Source of the DNA: CAZLMW01 sp964560875
GTDB taxonomy: Bacteria > Myxococcota_A > UBA9042
Direction: 5' to 3'
Length of the DNA stretch: 64,000 bases
NCBI GenBank assembly: GCA_964560875.1
Contig: CAZLMW010000029.1
Location: forward strand, 10,282-74,281
Shown: piece by piece, positions 17,673 through 28,017 of the stretch
Position numbering within the stretch: position 1 is the first letter of the stretch
Layout of the letters: every line of letters starts with the position of its first letter
The notes under the pieces: generated by a model
Seen by the model: the letters and a program-made list of their open reading frames with translations, nothing else
The model's database searches: none
What the model was told of the DNA's origin: nothing
Translations under genes and position numbers: made by a program

Positions 17673-19382
17673 ATGCCGCCCCTCTCCGCCGTCGCCAACC
17701 TGCTTCGCCTTCCGAAATACGCGCGCAACGTGCAGCGCATGCGGTTTGTCATTCGGGTGCTGTTCACCCACGGTTTCGGCCATGTGCTGGATCGCGCGGG
17801 GGTCGGTCGCTTGGTCCAGCTTGGCCGCCAGCGACTCATGGGCCCCGACGAGTCGATCGCTCGTCGCGCGTGGGAAGTCCGTGTGCGTTTGGCGCTCGAG
17901 AGCCTGGGCCCCACCTTCGTCAAGCTCGGCCAGATGCTGGCCACGCGGCCCGACCTCGTGCCGATGTCGCTCATCCACGAGCTTCGGAAACTGCAAGACG
18001 ACGTGCCGGCGATTCCATTTCCGGCGGTGCGCAACGTCGTACAGCAAGAGCTTGGCGCGCCCCTGAGCTCCATCTATCAGAGCTTCGACGAGACTCCGAT
18101 CGCCGCCGCCTCGATCGGCCAGGTGCACGCCGCGACGCTCAAGGACGGCACGTTCGTCGTCGTCAAAGTGCAACGTCCCGGCTTGGATGAAACGATCCGG
18201 ACCGACCTCGACCTGCTCGCCTTCCTGGCCCAACAGATCGAGGACCAGCTGCCCGACGCGCGCCAGTTCCGTCCGGTGGCGGCGGTTGAGCAGTTCGCGC
18301 GCGGCCTGCGCCTCGAGACCGATTTCACCAACGAGCTGCGCAATATCGAACGGTTTCGCAAGCAGTTCGCGGCCAACCCGACCGTACACCTGCCGATCAC
18401 CTATCCGACCTTTTCCGGACGCCGCGTGCTCACGATGGAGTTCATCGATGGCGCCAAGGTGACCGACACGGAGACGCTGGCGCAATGGGGCTTGTCCGGC
18501 CCGGACGTCGCGCGCAACGGAACGTCGCTGGTCATCGCCTCGATCTTCGAGCACGGCTTCTTTCACGCCGATCCGCATCCGGGCAACTTCTTCGTCCTGC
18601 GCGACGGGCGCATCGCGCTGATCGACTTCGGCATGATGGGCTCGCTCGACCGGGAGCGGATCGACGACCTGCTTGCGTTCCTCGCGTCGCTGCTGCTCAA
18701 CGACCCGGAGATGCTGGTCACGCAGCTGATGGACCTGGGCCTGCTCGACGACCGCGTCGATGTGCGCGCCTTGCGCGGTGAAATCCACGAGCTGATGGCC
18801 CGCTACTACGGCGTCGACCTGGCCAATATCGATATCGGCATGTTCGTCATGGAGGTGTTCGAGGCGATCGTTCGCTTCGATGTCCAGATGCCCGCCGACC
18901 TGCTGCTGATCGGCAAGGCCATCTCCACGATGGAGGGCATCGCGCGGCAGATTCATCCCGACTTCAACCCGCTTGAGGAGATCCGGCCCTACCTGGTGCG
19001 GCTCTATGTCCGTCGCGCGCTCGATCCGATGGTCTATTCACGCCGCCTGGTGCGGCTGATGCACGACTATTGGGGACTCATGACGACTGCGCCTGGCGAG
19101 GTCCGCGGCCTGCTGCGTCGCGTCAAGCGGGGCGAGCTCGAGATCCAGCTGCGCGATGCCGGCGAAGGGGCGCGGGCGATCCGGACAGAACGACGCATCA
19201 ATCGCGGCATCGTCGCGGCCTGCACGCTGACTTTCTGGGCCGGGTTCACGTTGACGTTGCCGCAAGTCGCGGCCGCCGGTTGGATGTCCCTGACCGGCTT
19301 GTGGACGGTATTGCTGGCCCTCAACGGCACCTGGACCGGCGCGCTGTTGGCGTTTTCCATGCTCCGCTCGCGCGAGTTGTGA
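17673..19382 (+). CDS. ubiB: ABC1/AarF/UbiB-family atypical kinase
   Basis: 569 residues, standard for UbiB. The family motifs are present in order: F-V-K-L-G-Q (the KxGQ motif), the alanine-rich A-A-A-S-I-G-Q-V nucleotide loop, V-V-K-V-Q-R-P-G, H-A-D-P-H-P-G-N and D-F-G-M-M-G. Two hydrophobic helices close the protein, as in UbiB. The family supports ubiquinone or other isoprenoid lipid biosynthesis with ATPase or kinase-like activity at the inner membrane. The ATG at 17673 is used; the preceding TTG at 17670 would add only one residue. No other quinone-pathway gene lies nearby, so the exact lipid target is open. Confidence 0.88.
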   Translation: MPPLSAVANLLRLPKYARNVQRMRFVIRVLFTHGFGHVLDRAGVGRLVQLGRQRLMGPDESIARRAWEVRVRLALESLGPTFVKLGQMLATRPDLVPMSLIHELRKLQDDVPAIPFPAVRNVVQQELGAPLSSIYQSFDETPIAAASIGQVHAATLKDGTFVVVKVQRPGLDETIRTDLDLLAFLAQQIEDQLPDARQFRPVAAVEQFARGLRLETDFTNELRNIERFRKQFAANPTVHLPITYPTFSGRRVLTMEFIDGAKVTDTETLAQWGLSGPDVARNGTSLVIASIFEHGFFHADPHPGNFFVLRDGRIALIDFGMMGSLDRERIDDLLAFLASLLLNDPEMLVTQLMDLGLLDDRVDVRALRGEIHELMARYYGVDLANIDIGMFVMEVFEAIVRFDVQMPADLLLIGKAISTMEGIARQIHPDFNPLEEIRPYLVRLYVRRALDPMVYSRRLVRLMHDYWGLMTTAPGEVRGLLRRVKRGELEIQLRDAGEGARAIRTERRINRGIVAACTLTFWAGFTLTLPQVAAAGWMSLTGLWTVLLALNGTWTGALLAFSMLRSREL

Positions 19383-19532
19383 GCCGATAGCACGCGCCCC
19401 GTTCGGCCCGAAAAGCCGCCGCATTCACCCAAAAAATCGACCCCGAGCGCGGGGCCGCTAGAAACGATAGAGGTGTCCTGAAACAACGGGGCGAGTTGGT
19501 GCGTTTTTCGCTGGGACCGACCGGAGTGTGCG

Positions 19533-20480
19533 ATGAAGAAGCTGCCAATGACCTGCCGCGGCACATGGACCGCGACAAGGCTCGCCCGATGCTGCGGTCG
19601 CCTCGCCCTGCTCGTGGTCGTCACGTCGATGGCCCAGGGCTGCATCGTGGTGTCCAAGGACGCCTACGATCGCGATCTCAAAGGCATGAAGCAGCAGGCC
19701 GACTGGCTGGAAGGGCAAAAGCGCGACCTGCACAAGGACCGCGAGGCGTGGAAGGCCAAACACGAGGCGTCGGCGAAGAACGCGCAGAAATGCCAATCCG
19801 ACAGGACCGCCGTCGAAGCTGAGCTCAAGTCCACCCGCGACAAGCTGCGCGAGCTCGCCAAGAACTGCGGAAAGGCCGGCGCGCTGCTGACCCAGTGCGA
19901 GGACGAGCTGCAGGCCGCGCGCGCCAACTACACGATTCTCAAAGACAAGTACGCCAAGCTCGAGAGCCGCCTGTCGGCCGTGCAAAAGCAGCTGGACGCC
20001 CTGCGAGACTCGATCGCGAGCGTAAAAAAGCGCCTCGCTGCGCTGGCCAGAGCCGGCAAACTGCGCGTCGTGGTCAAGAATGGTTTTCTCGTCATCCAGC
20101 TGCAGAGCGACATCCTCTTCGACACCGGCAAGAGCAAGCTCAAAGGCGCCGCCGGGCCGGTTCTCAAGGAGCTCGCGGACGTGCTCGTGAAGTTCGAGGG
20201 CAAGCGCTTCCAGGTCGCTGGCCACACCGATCCACGCGGCAACGACATGTTGAACTGGAAGCTGTCCACAGCCCGTTCCCTCGCGGTCGTCGAATTCCTG
20301 ATCAAGAGCGCAAACGTGCCACCGGCGATGCTCAGCGCGGGCGGCTACGGCTCCTACCTTCCGGTCGCCGAAAACGACACGGAAGAGGGCATGCGCGCCA
20401 ACCGCCGCGTCGAGTTCTTGCTGCTGCCCGACCTGACCGAGCTGCTCAAGCTCGCCGGGTTGAAGTCCACCGACAAGTAG
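19533..20480 (+). CDS. OmpA-family lipoprotein with coiled coil
   Basis: 315 residues. A basic N-terminus, hydrophobic stretch and lipobox M-A-Q-G-C (Cys near 37) mark an outer-membrane lipoprotein. Residues 45-170 are a long coiled coil with many K, E, L and A. The C-terminal 125 residues are an OmpA/MotB peptidoglycan-binding domain: F-D-T-G-K-S-K-L, G-H-T-D-P-R-G, S-T-A-R-S-L-A-V and N-R-R-V-E-F. These include the Asp and Arg that bind meso-diaminopimelate in this family. It probably spans the periplasm like a Pal with a stalk, tying outer membrane to cell wall. The start is the ATG at 19533. Confidence 0.9.
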   Translation: MKKLPMTCRGTWTATRLARCCGRLALLVVVTSMAQGCIVVSKDAYDRDLKGMKQQADWLEGQKRDLHKDREAWKAKHEASAKNAQKCQSDRTAVEAELKSTRDKLRELAKNCGKAGALLTQCEDELQAARANYTILKDKYAKLESRLSAVQKQLDALRDSIASVKKRLAALARAGKLRVVVKNGFLVIQLQSDILFDTGKSKLKGAAGPVLKELADVLVKFEGKRFQVAGHTDPRGNDMLNWKLSTARSLAVVEFLIKSANVPPAMLSAGGYGSYLPVAENDTEEGMRANRRVEFLLLPDLTELLKLAGLKSTDK

Positions 20481-20510
20481 GTTTTTTGACGCGCCGACAC
20501 GACCTGGCCG

Positions 20511-22478
20511 CTATCCCTCGGGCGGTTCCGGGAATCGTCTCAGGAGCGTCTCAAGCTCACCGACCACGCTCGGGTTGCCCGACTTGGTTCGCGACTCGGC
20601 GTCTCTGCGGATGACAAGCGCGGCGCGGGCGCGCGGATGACCTTTGCCAAGCTGCTCGGCGACGATGCGGATGGCCGCTCCTCGCAGCGATCGCAGCGCT
20701 GTCGTTTCGTCCCGGAAGATGAGGATTTGGCTGATCAAGGCGTCCGCGATCGCGCGCCTCACCCTCGGGTCACGTTCGGCGTCGATCCACTGATCCCAGA
20801 CATGGTGAGCGACCATCGGGTTGACCCGTCGCAGGCTACGGGCGAGCGCTGCCCTCACGTGTGCATCGCCGCCCCGGTGAGCGTCCTTCAAGTTGGGTGC
20901 AAAGGTGTCGTCGCCAGCATTCTCGAGCCCCGCGAACACGGTGACGAGCTGATCGCCAGCGCTCGCGGTGCTGTAGCGGTCGCGCACGAGGTTCATCGCA
21001 CGTTGGGCAATGAGCGGGTCGTGGATGCGCTGGCGACGACCGATGTGACCCAAGACGGCGACAGCGGCGCGCTCCATCTTCCCGGCGGGGCTGCTTGGCG
21101 CTGCGCCCGGTCTGGCGAGCGTCACCAGGCGATCGACCGTTGCTTCGCCGATTTGAGCCGAGCCGCCGAGCGCGAACGCGGCGCGAATTCGATGTGCCAC
21201 GCCGATCGTTGGGTCGACGAGCAGCCCGCCGAGCAGGTTTTGCGCCGGCGGGTGAGAGCTGAGCGCGAGGCCGAGCAGAATCACCGCAGACTCCGCCTGG
21301 GTCATGCCGTCGTCGGCGCGCAAGGTTTCGACCAGGATGGGCAGGTGGTCGCGGCCGCCGCGGACCCAATCGCGCGCCAGGTCCACGGCCGCCGCGGGAT
21401 CAACCGGTGCATCTACCAGCAGCGCGGTGATTTGGCGCTGCAGCGAGTCGACGGCCAATGACTGCCAACGTTCGCTTGCATCGCCGTCGAGGATCACCGA
21501 CCGAATCGCGAACAGGTCGCCCCAACTCCACCCGTCGATCGTGTCGCCGATCTTGGGGACTGGAGCCGCGGACGGCGGAACCTCGTGCGCAAACGAGCGC
21601 GTGGTCACCCGGGCATACGGGACGCCGCCGTCGAGCCACGTGATCGTCTCGTTGCGCCGCATTTGCACGAACCAGCCGCGCTCGCCGGGAAGGACCGAGA
21701 TGCCGGGGCCCGATACAGCGACCGATGCCGCGCCGGGATGGCCCGGATCGAAGGGATACAGCTCGCGGACGTTGGTGACTTGCCGATCGATCACCGTGTG
21801 CTGTTCGCCTCGCAGGACGGTGTAGCGGGCGTCGTACACGCCGGTCGCGTTGCGCTGCACCTCTTCGTAGATGTCCTTTCCCGGCTGCGCTGGCAGGCGC
21901 CACGAAAGCTGCGCCAACAACCGGTGTTGCCAATACGCGGCCGCCATGGAGCCACCGCTTCGCCGCGCGACATCGAGGACGTCGCAACGTTTGCCGATGC
22001 GAACGAGAAACGGCGTGGTCACTGGACCGGGACCAAGCCTCCGCTCGCTGTGGCCGTTGTGAAACCTGGGCTGCGTCACGCTCGCGGCGAAGACGGCGGT
22101 CTTGTCGGGCCGCAGCTCGATAACCGCGAGGTCGAGTCGCCACCGGATCGTGCCGCTTTCACCGAGGCGGACCGTCGCCGCAACGCCACCGGTGGAAGGC
22201 GGGTACGGCGAAGCAGGGTCCTGGCCGACGTCGACCGTCCATGTTCGTTGGTCGCGCATCTCGAAAGCGAAACGCTGACCCGCTTTGAACGAGCAGGTCG
22301 CGCGCAAAGGTGCCGTGCGTGGTTTGGCCGGCGATGCGCGTTCAGCCTCCGGAGTTGGGGGCACTTCGAGGTCGGACGGTCCGGTTTGGGCGGGGTCGGC
22401 GTGGCGAACAATAGTGATCCCGATCACGGCCAGGGCGGCCACGACGGCGATGGCAAGACCGGTCAGCTTGGCGTTCAT
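20511..22478 (-). CDS. exported protein: beta N-domain plus HEAT-like repeats
   Basis: 655 residues. A signal-anchor helix occupies about residues 5-25, followed by a Pro/Ala/Glu linker. Residues 60-330 look beta-rich (alternating patterns such as R-F-A-F-E-M-R and T-I-R-W-R-L-D-L-A-V). Residues 340-650 are helical with HEAT/armadillo-like repeats (A-V-I-L-L-G-L-A-L, A-A-F-A-L-G-G-S, V-A-V-L-G-H-I-G-R-R). A beta sheet domain followed by a helical superhelix is the layout of the vitellogenin/MTP large lipid transfer module; I propose this as a hypothesis, without clear motif proof. There is no lipobox. The ATG at 22478 gives a proper signal. It faces the OmpA-type gene and lies 78 bases downstream of the TOPRIM protein on the same strand. 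Confidence 0.7.
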   Translation of the reverse strand: MNAKLTGLAIAVVAALAVIGITIVRHADPAQTGPSDLEVPPTPEAERASPAKPRTAPLRATCSFKAGQRFAFEMRDQRTWTVDVGQDPASPYPPSTGGVAATVRLGESGTIRWRLDLAVIELRPDKTAVFAASVTQPRFHNGHSERRLGPGPVTTPFLVRIGKRCDVLDVARRSGGSMAAAYWQHRLLAQLSWRLPAQPGKDIYEEVQRNATGVYDARYTVLRGEQHTVIDRQVTNVRELYPFDPGHPGAASVAVSGPGISVLPGERGWFVQMRRNETITWLDGGVPYARVTTRSFAHEVPPSAAPVPKIGDTIDGWSWGDLFAIRSVILDGDASERWQSLAVDSLQRQITALLVDAPVDPAAAVDLARDWVRGGRDHLPILVETLRADDGMTQAESAVILLGLALSSHPPAQNLLGGLLVDPTIGVAHRIRAAFALGGSAQIGEATVDRLVTLARPGAAPSSPAGKMERAAVAVLGHIGRRQRIHDPLIAQRAMNLVRDRYSTASAGDQLVTVFAGLENAGDDTFAPNLKDAHRGGDAHVRAALARSLRRVNPMVAHHVWDQWIDAERDPRVRRAIADALISQILIFRDETTALRSLRGAAIRIVAEQLGKGHPRARAALVIRRDAESRTKSGNPSVVGELETLLRRFPEPPEG

Positions 22479-22556
22479 CGGACGGGCATGGTCGCGCGAT
22501 GTCCGCGCGCTGTCGATGGGCAGGGCATCCAGCGGTGCGGCACCCTCGGCTGCACG

Positions 22557-23615
22557 TCAGCGGCCGATGACAGCGCGAACCCGCCCCGCATGCACTACCA
22601 CCACCGTCTGGCCCTTATCGACCGCCGCAAGCACGCTGGGTCCCACGTCGTTGGGCCGCACCACGATCGTTGTGCGCGGATCGAAGTCGGTCAGCGAGCG
22701 TCCGGGTGGCAACGCAACTGGACGGGCCTCGGGGGCGACCGCGAGCACGCTTTGGTCCAGCAGGGCTTCGATGCGCTGGTCGGGCAGTGACTCGACGCTC
22801 AGTCCCCAGGCTTGCCTGCCGACGCCGACACCGTCTTTCAACCACGCATCGGTGCGCTTGCCCGGGCGCAGCGGCAGCCGCGCGATGGCGAGCTCTTTGT
22901 CGCTGAAACACGCCGGTGTGAAGGGCAAGGTCATACTCGCCGGGCGCAGGCCGAAGCTCGTCAATTGATCGGCGAATGCGGCCGCGATCATCGCGCCGGC
23001 TGGGTCGTGGTCGACCAGCCCGATCATGTGCACGGTCGGCGCCTCATCGTCGCCGTCGGGCAGGGCGGCCCGCAGCTGCTTGGCCGTGTATTCGCTGGTG
23101 CACGCGCTCGGTGTGCCGCCGAGGCTGACAAAGGACACCCCCAGCCGGTGTTGCGCCCGCGCGAGCAAGCGCGTGTGGGCGGTCTTTTCGGCGAACAACA
23201 ACACGTGAGGCCGAGCGAGGCCGATGGATCGGTTGCGCCAGTTGTCGTCCGCGAAGCCGAAGTCCTCGTAGTCGTACAGGCGCCGCTGCTCGACGAGGTC
23301 GGCCAGGACCATGTTGGTCGCCTCGTCGGGCTCCATACACGTGCGGTCTCTGGCTGGCACACGCAGCACCGCTGGCTTGACGAAGCGGTACCAGAAGCTG
23401 CGGACATTGCCGCGCACCGGCGGTTCGTCGCCCGCCCGGATGCGTCGCCACGCCTGGTGGACGAGGTTGCGCACCAGGCGCGAGGTCACCAGCCGACCGG
23501 AAGAGGCCGCGCCGAAATGCCGCAGCAACTCCGGCCCGTTCATGGTTCGGATGTCGGTCTCGTAGTCGCGGATGCCGAGCGCGGCCAGCGTCTCCTTGCG
23601 GTCGATGATGGGCAT
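22557..23615 (-). CDS. orphan TOPRIM protein resembling Topo VI subunit A / Spo11
   Basis: 352 residues from the ATG at 23615; longer frames run through an inverted repeat and lack protein-like sequence. An N-terminal helical winged-helix-like part carries V-R-S-F-W-Y-R-F-V-K-P at 71-81, comparable to the L-R-x-h-Y-Y-R segment that holds the cleaving Tyr of Topo VI-A/Spo11; Y76 is the candidate nucleophile. The TOPRIM fold follows: V-L-L-F-A-E-K (E143), G-G-T-P-S and I-G-L-V-D-H-D-P-A-G-A-M (D202, D204), the Glu/Asp-x-Asp metal site. The C-terminal I-E-A-L-L region also fits. No B-subunit ATPase gene and no Wadjet jetABC genes are adjacent. It could be a nuclease, a topoisomerase subunit with a distant partner, or a defence/recombination protein. 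Family-level confidence is moderate and function is unknown. Confidence 0.72.
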   Translation of the reverse strand: MPIIDRKETLAALGIRDYETDIRTMNGPELLRHFGAASSGRLVTSRLVRNLVHQAWRRIRAGDEPPVRGNVRSFWYRFVKPAVLRVPARDRTCMEPDEATNMVLADLVEQRRLYDYEDFGFADDNWRNRSIGLARPHVLLFAEKTAHTRLLARAQHRLGVSFVSLGGTPSACTSEYTAKQLRAALPDGDDEAPTVHMIGLVDHDPAGAMIAAAFADQLTSFGLRPASMTLPFTPACFSDKELAIARLPLRPGKRTDAWLKDGVGVGRQAWGLSVESLPDQRIEALLDQSVLAVAPEARPVALPPGRSLTDFDPRTTIVVRPNDVGPSVLAAVDKGQTVVVVHAGRVRAVIGR

Positions 23616-23634
23616 GATCGCGATGGTATAGTAG

Positions 23635-23656
23635 AAATTTCGGTCCACCGAAATTT
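23635..23656. promoter_or_regulatory. perfect inverted repeat upstream of the TOPRIM gene
   Basis: AAATTTCGG at 23635-23643 and CCGAAATTT at 23648-23656 are perfect 9-base arms around TCCA. The element lies 20-41 bases before the ATG at 23615, in a locally AT-rich patch (ACTATA just downstream on the - strand) in an otherwise GC-rich region. The position fits an operator overlapping the promoter, possibly autoregulatory. A hairpin in the 5' leader is the alternative. Confidence 0.5.
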
Positions 23657-23814
23657 TCATGTCAGGTCCGGCGATCTCGCTGGACAGCGGAGTTGGATTG
23701 CAGCCGGAATGCGGCGACCATTGCGGCATCGTGTCGGTCAACCGCGACCAGTATACGGCCTGGGGGCAGAACGCCTGGACAGGCACCGACCGGCATTGGT
23801 CTTAGCCCGGGGCC

Positions 23815-24432
23815 CTACACCGCAGGCGCCTCCCCGAGCAGGTAGCGCAGCACGATGTTGCTGATTTCGGCGGTGAGCATGTCTTCTTGGAGGAACTCGG
23901 GCCGCTTCAGGGCGGCGACGTGGGTGAGGGACTCGACGGTGGTTATCAGCACCCAAGCGGCCATCCGCAGGTCCCTGGGCAAGATCTCGTCGCGCCGCGT
24001 CTCGAGGTAGCCGACGATGATCTGCTGGGCGATCTCGTCGACTTCGCGGAACTGGTCGAGCCCGACTTGCAGGACGAGTTGCACCAGCGCGTGGTGCAGC
24101 TCGGGTTCGACGGCGTGCGCCCGAACCATCGCCTTGACGTAGGTCCTGACCGCGATCGGGATCGGAGCGTCGCCGAGCTGGGAAAGCGTCTCGCCGAGCA
24201 GCTCGATCATGTTCCGTGCATGCCGCTCGGCGACCGCCATTACCAGCGCCTGCTTATTTGGGAAGTATTGATAGAGCGATCCGACGCTCACGCCGGCGAC
24301 CTTGGCGATGCGGTTGGTGCTGCACCGGTCGTAGCCCTGCCGAACCAGAACCTGAGCGGTGGCGTCCAAGATGGCATCGACGGTGGCGCGCGATCGTTGC
24401 TGACGCGGCTGTTTTCGGGGGGTTATCTCCAT
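23815..24432 (-). CDS. TetR-family transcriptional repressor
   Basis: 205 residues. The N-terminal DNA-binding domain shows the family pattern: A-I-L-D-A-T-A-Q-V-L-V-R-Q-G-Y then T-N-R-I-A-K-V-A-G-V-S-V-G-S-L-Y-Q-Y-F-P-N-K, a textbook TetR helix-turn-helix ending in Y-x-Y-F-x-x-K. The helical C-terminal ligand domain is not classifiable. It is divergent from the cytochrome P450 gene with 163 bases between them, and a perfect 12-bp palindrome lies in that spacer. Repression of the P450, relieved by its substrate or a related compound, is the natural reading. Confidence 0.92.
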   Translation of the reverse strand: MEITPRKQPRQQRSRATVDAILDATAQVLVRQGYDRCSTNRIAKVAGVSVGSLYQYFPNKQALVMAVAERHARNMIELLGETLSQLGDAPIPIAVRTYVKAMVRAHAVEPELHHALVQLVLQVGLDQFREVDEIAQQIIVGYLETRRDEILPRDLRMAAWVLITTVESLTHVAALKRPEFLQEDMLTAEISNIVLRYLLGEAPAV

Positions 24433-24458
24433 TTTTCAGGACCTCGAGGGAATGCGAG

Positions 24459-24488
24459 TTGAACGCGAGCAAATACTCGTTTTATTAT
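24459..24488 (+). promoter_or_regulatory. sigma-70-like promoter of the P450 gene
   Basis: TTGAAC at 24459-24464 and TATTAT at 24483-24488 are separated by 18 bases. The AT-rich TTTTATTATATG stands out in this GC-rich window. Transcription would start within the palindrome at 24491-24502, about 100 bases before the P450 ATG. Confidence 0.5.
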
Positions 24489-24490
24489 AT

Positions 24491-24502
24491 GAGCGATCGC
24501 TC
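24491..24502. promoter_or_regulatory. TetR operator palindrome
   Basis: GAGCGATCGCTC is a perfect 12-base palindrome immediately downstream of the putative -10 box and within the divergent spacer. Its T-x-A-GCGATCGC-T layout resembles operators reported for fatty-acid and xenobiotic-responsive TetR proteins. Binding here would block transcription of the P450 gene. Confidence 0.6.
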
Positions 24503-24595
24503 GGGTTTGCAACGTAACACGAGGACAGGTCGCTCATCACCCGATGAGTCGGCCTGCCACGGCTGTCTTTTGCCCGATGACCTCAAGGAGCCCCG

Positions 24596-26002
24596 ATGTC
24601 CAACTTCCCCGCTCACGCGCCCTCTGCCGAACTCAACGCGGGACTCCCGCTCGCTCCGAGCCTGCCGACCAACCACCTGCTCGGGCATCTGCCCGCGATG
24701 GGTCGCGACCCGCTCGAGCTCTTCGAACGTGCGCACCGCGATGTTGGCGACGTGGTCCGGATGCGCCTTGGTCCCAAGCAGATCGTCACGCTCGCACACC
24801 CTGAACTGCTGCATCGGGTCCTCGTGTCCGAGCGGGATCAGTACATCAAGCAGACCCGCGGCTACACGATGCTGCGGCTGATCCTCGGCGACGGGCTCGT
24901 CACCAGCGAGGGCGGATTCTGGCGCCGGCAGCGTCGCATCGCGCAGCCCGCATTTCGTCGCAAATACATCGCCGGGTTCGCCAATACGATGACAACGTCC
25001 GCGCGCGACATGGCGGATCGTTGGCAGGCGGTCGCCGACGCCGGTGCAACCATCGACGTCGCTGCCGAGATGATGCAGCTGACCTTGCGCATCGCTGGCG
25101 AAACGCTGTTCTCCCGCGATTTGACCGGTGAAGCCCACGAGCTCGGGGCGGCTGTGACAACCGTCCTGGAGGCCTTCTCGCCCCTGACGCAGGCGCCGAT
25201 CCCGGCCCCGCATATGTGGCCCACACCGACCGCCCACAAATTCCTCCGCGGCATCAAGGTGCTCGACCGGGTGGTCCACCAAATCATCGCGGAACGCCGC
25301 GCGACGGGAGAGCCCGGCAACGATCTCCTCGGCATGTTCATGGCCAGCGTCGACGATGAAACGGGCGAATCAATGACCGACAAGCAGCTGCGCGACGAGG
25401 TGATGACCATGATTCTCGCCGGCCACGAGACGACCGCGAACGCCCTCGCTTGGACGCTCTACTTGTTGTCGAAGCATCCCGCTGTTGATCGCCGCGTACA
25501 CGACGAGCTCGCCGCCAACGTCTCGGACGACAATCCCGCAGCCGGAGTCATGCGTGCCGTTCCGTACACCCACCAGGCGCTCCAGGAGTCGATGCGGTTG
25601 TACCCGCCGGTCTGGGTGGTTGGGCGGAGCGCCGTGAATGACACCGAGCTTGGGGGCTACAGGATCCCCCAAGGCACATACGTCTATATGCCGGTTTGGG
25701 TTATGCATCGGCACCCAGCGCTGTGGGACAACCCCGAAGGATTTGACCCCGATCGCTTCGCCCCGGATCGCGTCGCCGCCCGCAAGGCCCTCGGCGTGCA
25801 CAAGTTCGCGCACCTGCCGTTTTCAGGTGGGCAGCGAAAGTGCATTGGCGATCACTTCGCGAAGATGGAGTCGTTGCTGATTCTCGCCGTGCTCCTGCAG
25901 CGCTTTCGCCTGTCGCTTGTTCCCGGCCAACGGGTTGTCCCCGAGGCCAGCATCACCCTGCGTCCACGTGACGGACTGCATATGCGGATCCACAACCGCT
26001 GA
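24596..26002 (+). CDS. cytochrome P450
   Basis: 468 residues. I-helix oxygen-activation motif A-G-H-E-T-T (near 275), K-helix E-S-M-R (E-x-x-R), and heme-ligand loop F-S-G-G-Q-R-K-C-I-G with the axial Cys near residue 418 are all intact. The N-terminal proline-rich segment without a membrane anchor suggests a soluble bacterial enzyme of the class E/CYP4-like group that hydroxylates fatty acids or other hydrophobic substrates. Electron-transfer partners are not encoded next to it. AAGGAG precedes the ATG at 24596 with good spacing. A divergent TetR gene and palindromic operator indicate inducible expression. Confidence 0.93.
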   Translation: MSNFPAHAPSAELNAGLPLAPSLPTNHLLGHLPAMGRDPLELFERAHRDVGDVVRMRLGPKQIVTLAHPELLHRVLVSERDQYIKQTRGYTMLRLILGDGLVTSEGGFWRRQRRIAQPAFRRKYIAGFANTMTTSARDMADRWQAVADAGATIDVAAEMMQLTLRIAGETLFSRDLTGEAHELGAAVTTVLEAFSPLTQAPIPAPHMWPTPTAHKFLRGIKVLDRVVHQIIAERRATGEPGNDLLGMFMASVDDETGESMTDKQLRDEVMTMILAGHETTANALAWTLYLLSKHPAVDRRVHDELAANVSDDNPAAGVMRAVPYTHQALQESMRLYPPVWVVGRSAVNDTELGGYRIPQGTYVYMPVWVMHRHPALWDNPEGFDPDRFAPDRVAARKALGVHKFAHLPFSGGQRKCIGDHFAKMESLLILAVLLQRFRLSLVPGQRVVPEASITLRPRDGLHMRIHNR

Positions 26003-26140
26003 GCCGCCCTCGAGATCGGCCGCTTCGCTGAGCCGCACGGACGTTGAATTGGCGTCTTGCCCCGCATCAAACATCGTGGCAGATTCCGCGACCCGCACGT
26101 TCTTGCGACGGCTGCCAACGCGGTCGTCGAGCGTCGGAAA

Positions 26141-26217
<77 letters not shown>

Positions 26218-26325
26218 CAACGCCGCGCCGCCCCATCGCCTGCTACGGCTGGAGTTGGGGCGGCGCCGTTGTTTTTGGTGCTGAAGACAAGCCACGACAA
26301 ATCGCCACGATTTGGGGAGACCGCG

Positions 26326-28008
<1,683 letters not shown>

Positions 28009-28017
28009 ACACAAGCC

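Noticed and set aside
19431..19457. hairpin CCCCGAGCGCGGGG with an adjacent A-run
   Set aside because: As a terminator it would act only on the - strand, where no gene ends; it does not terminate the UbiB-like gene.
22557..23615. JetD of a Wadjet system
   Set aside because: TOPRIM resemblance exists, but no SMC-like or kleisin-like genes are adjacent.
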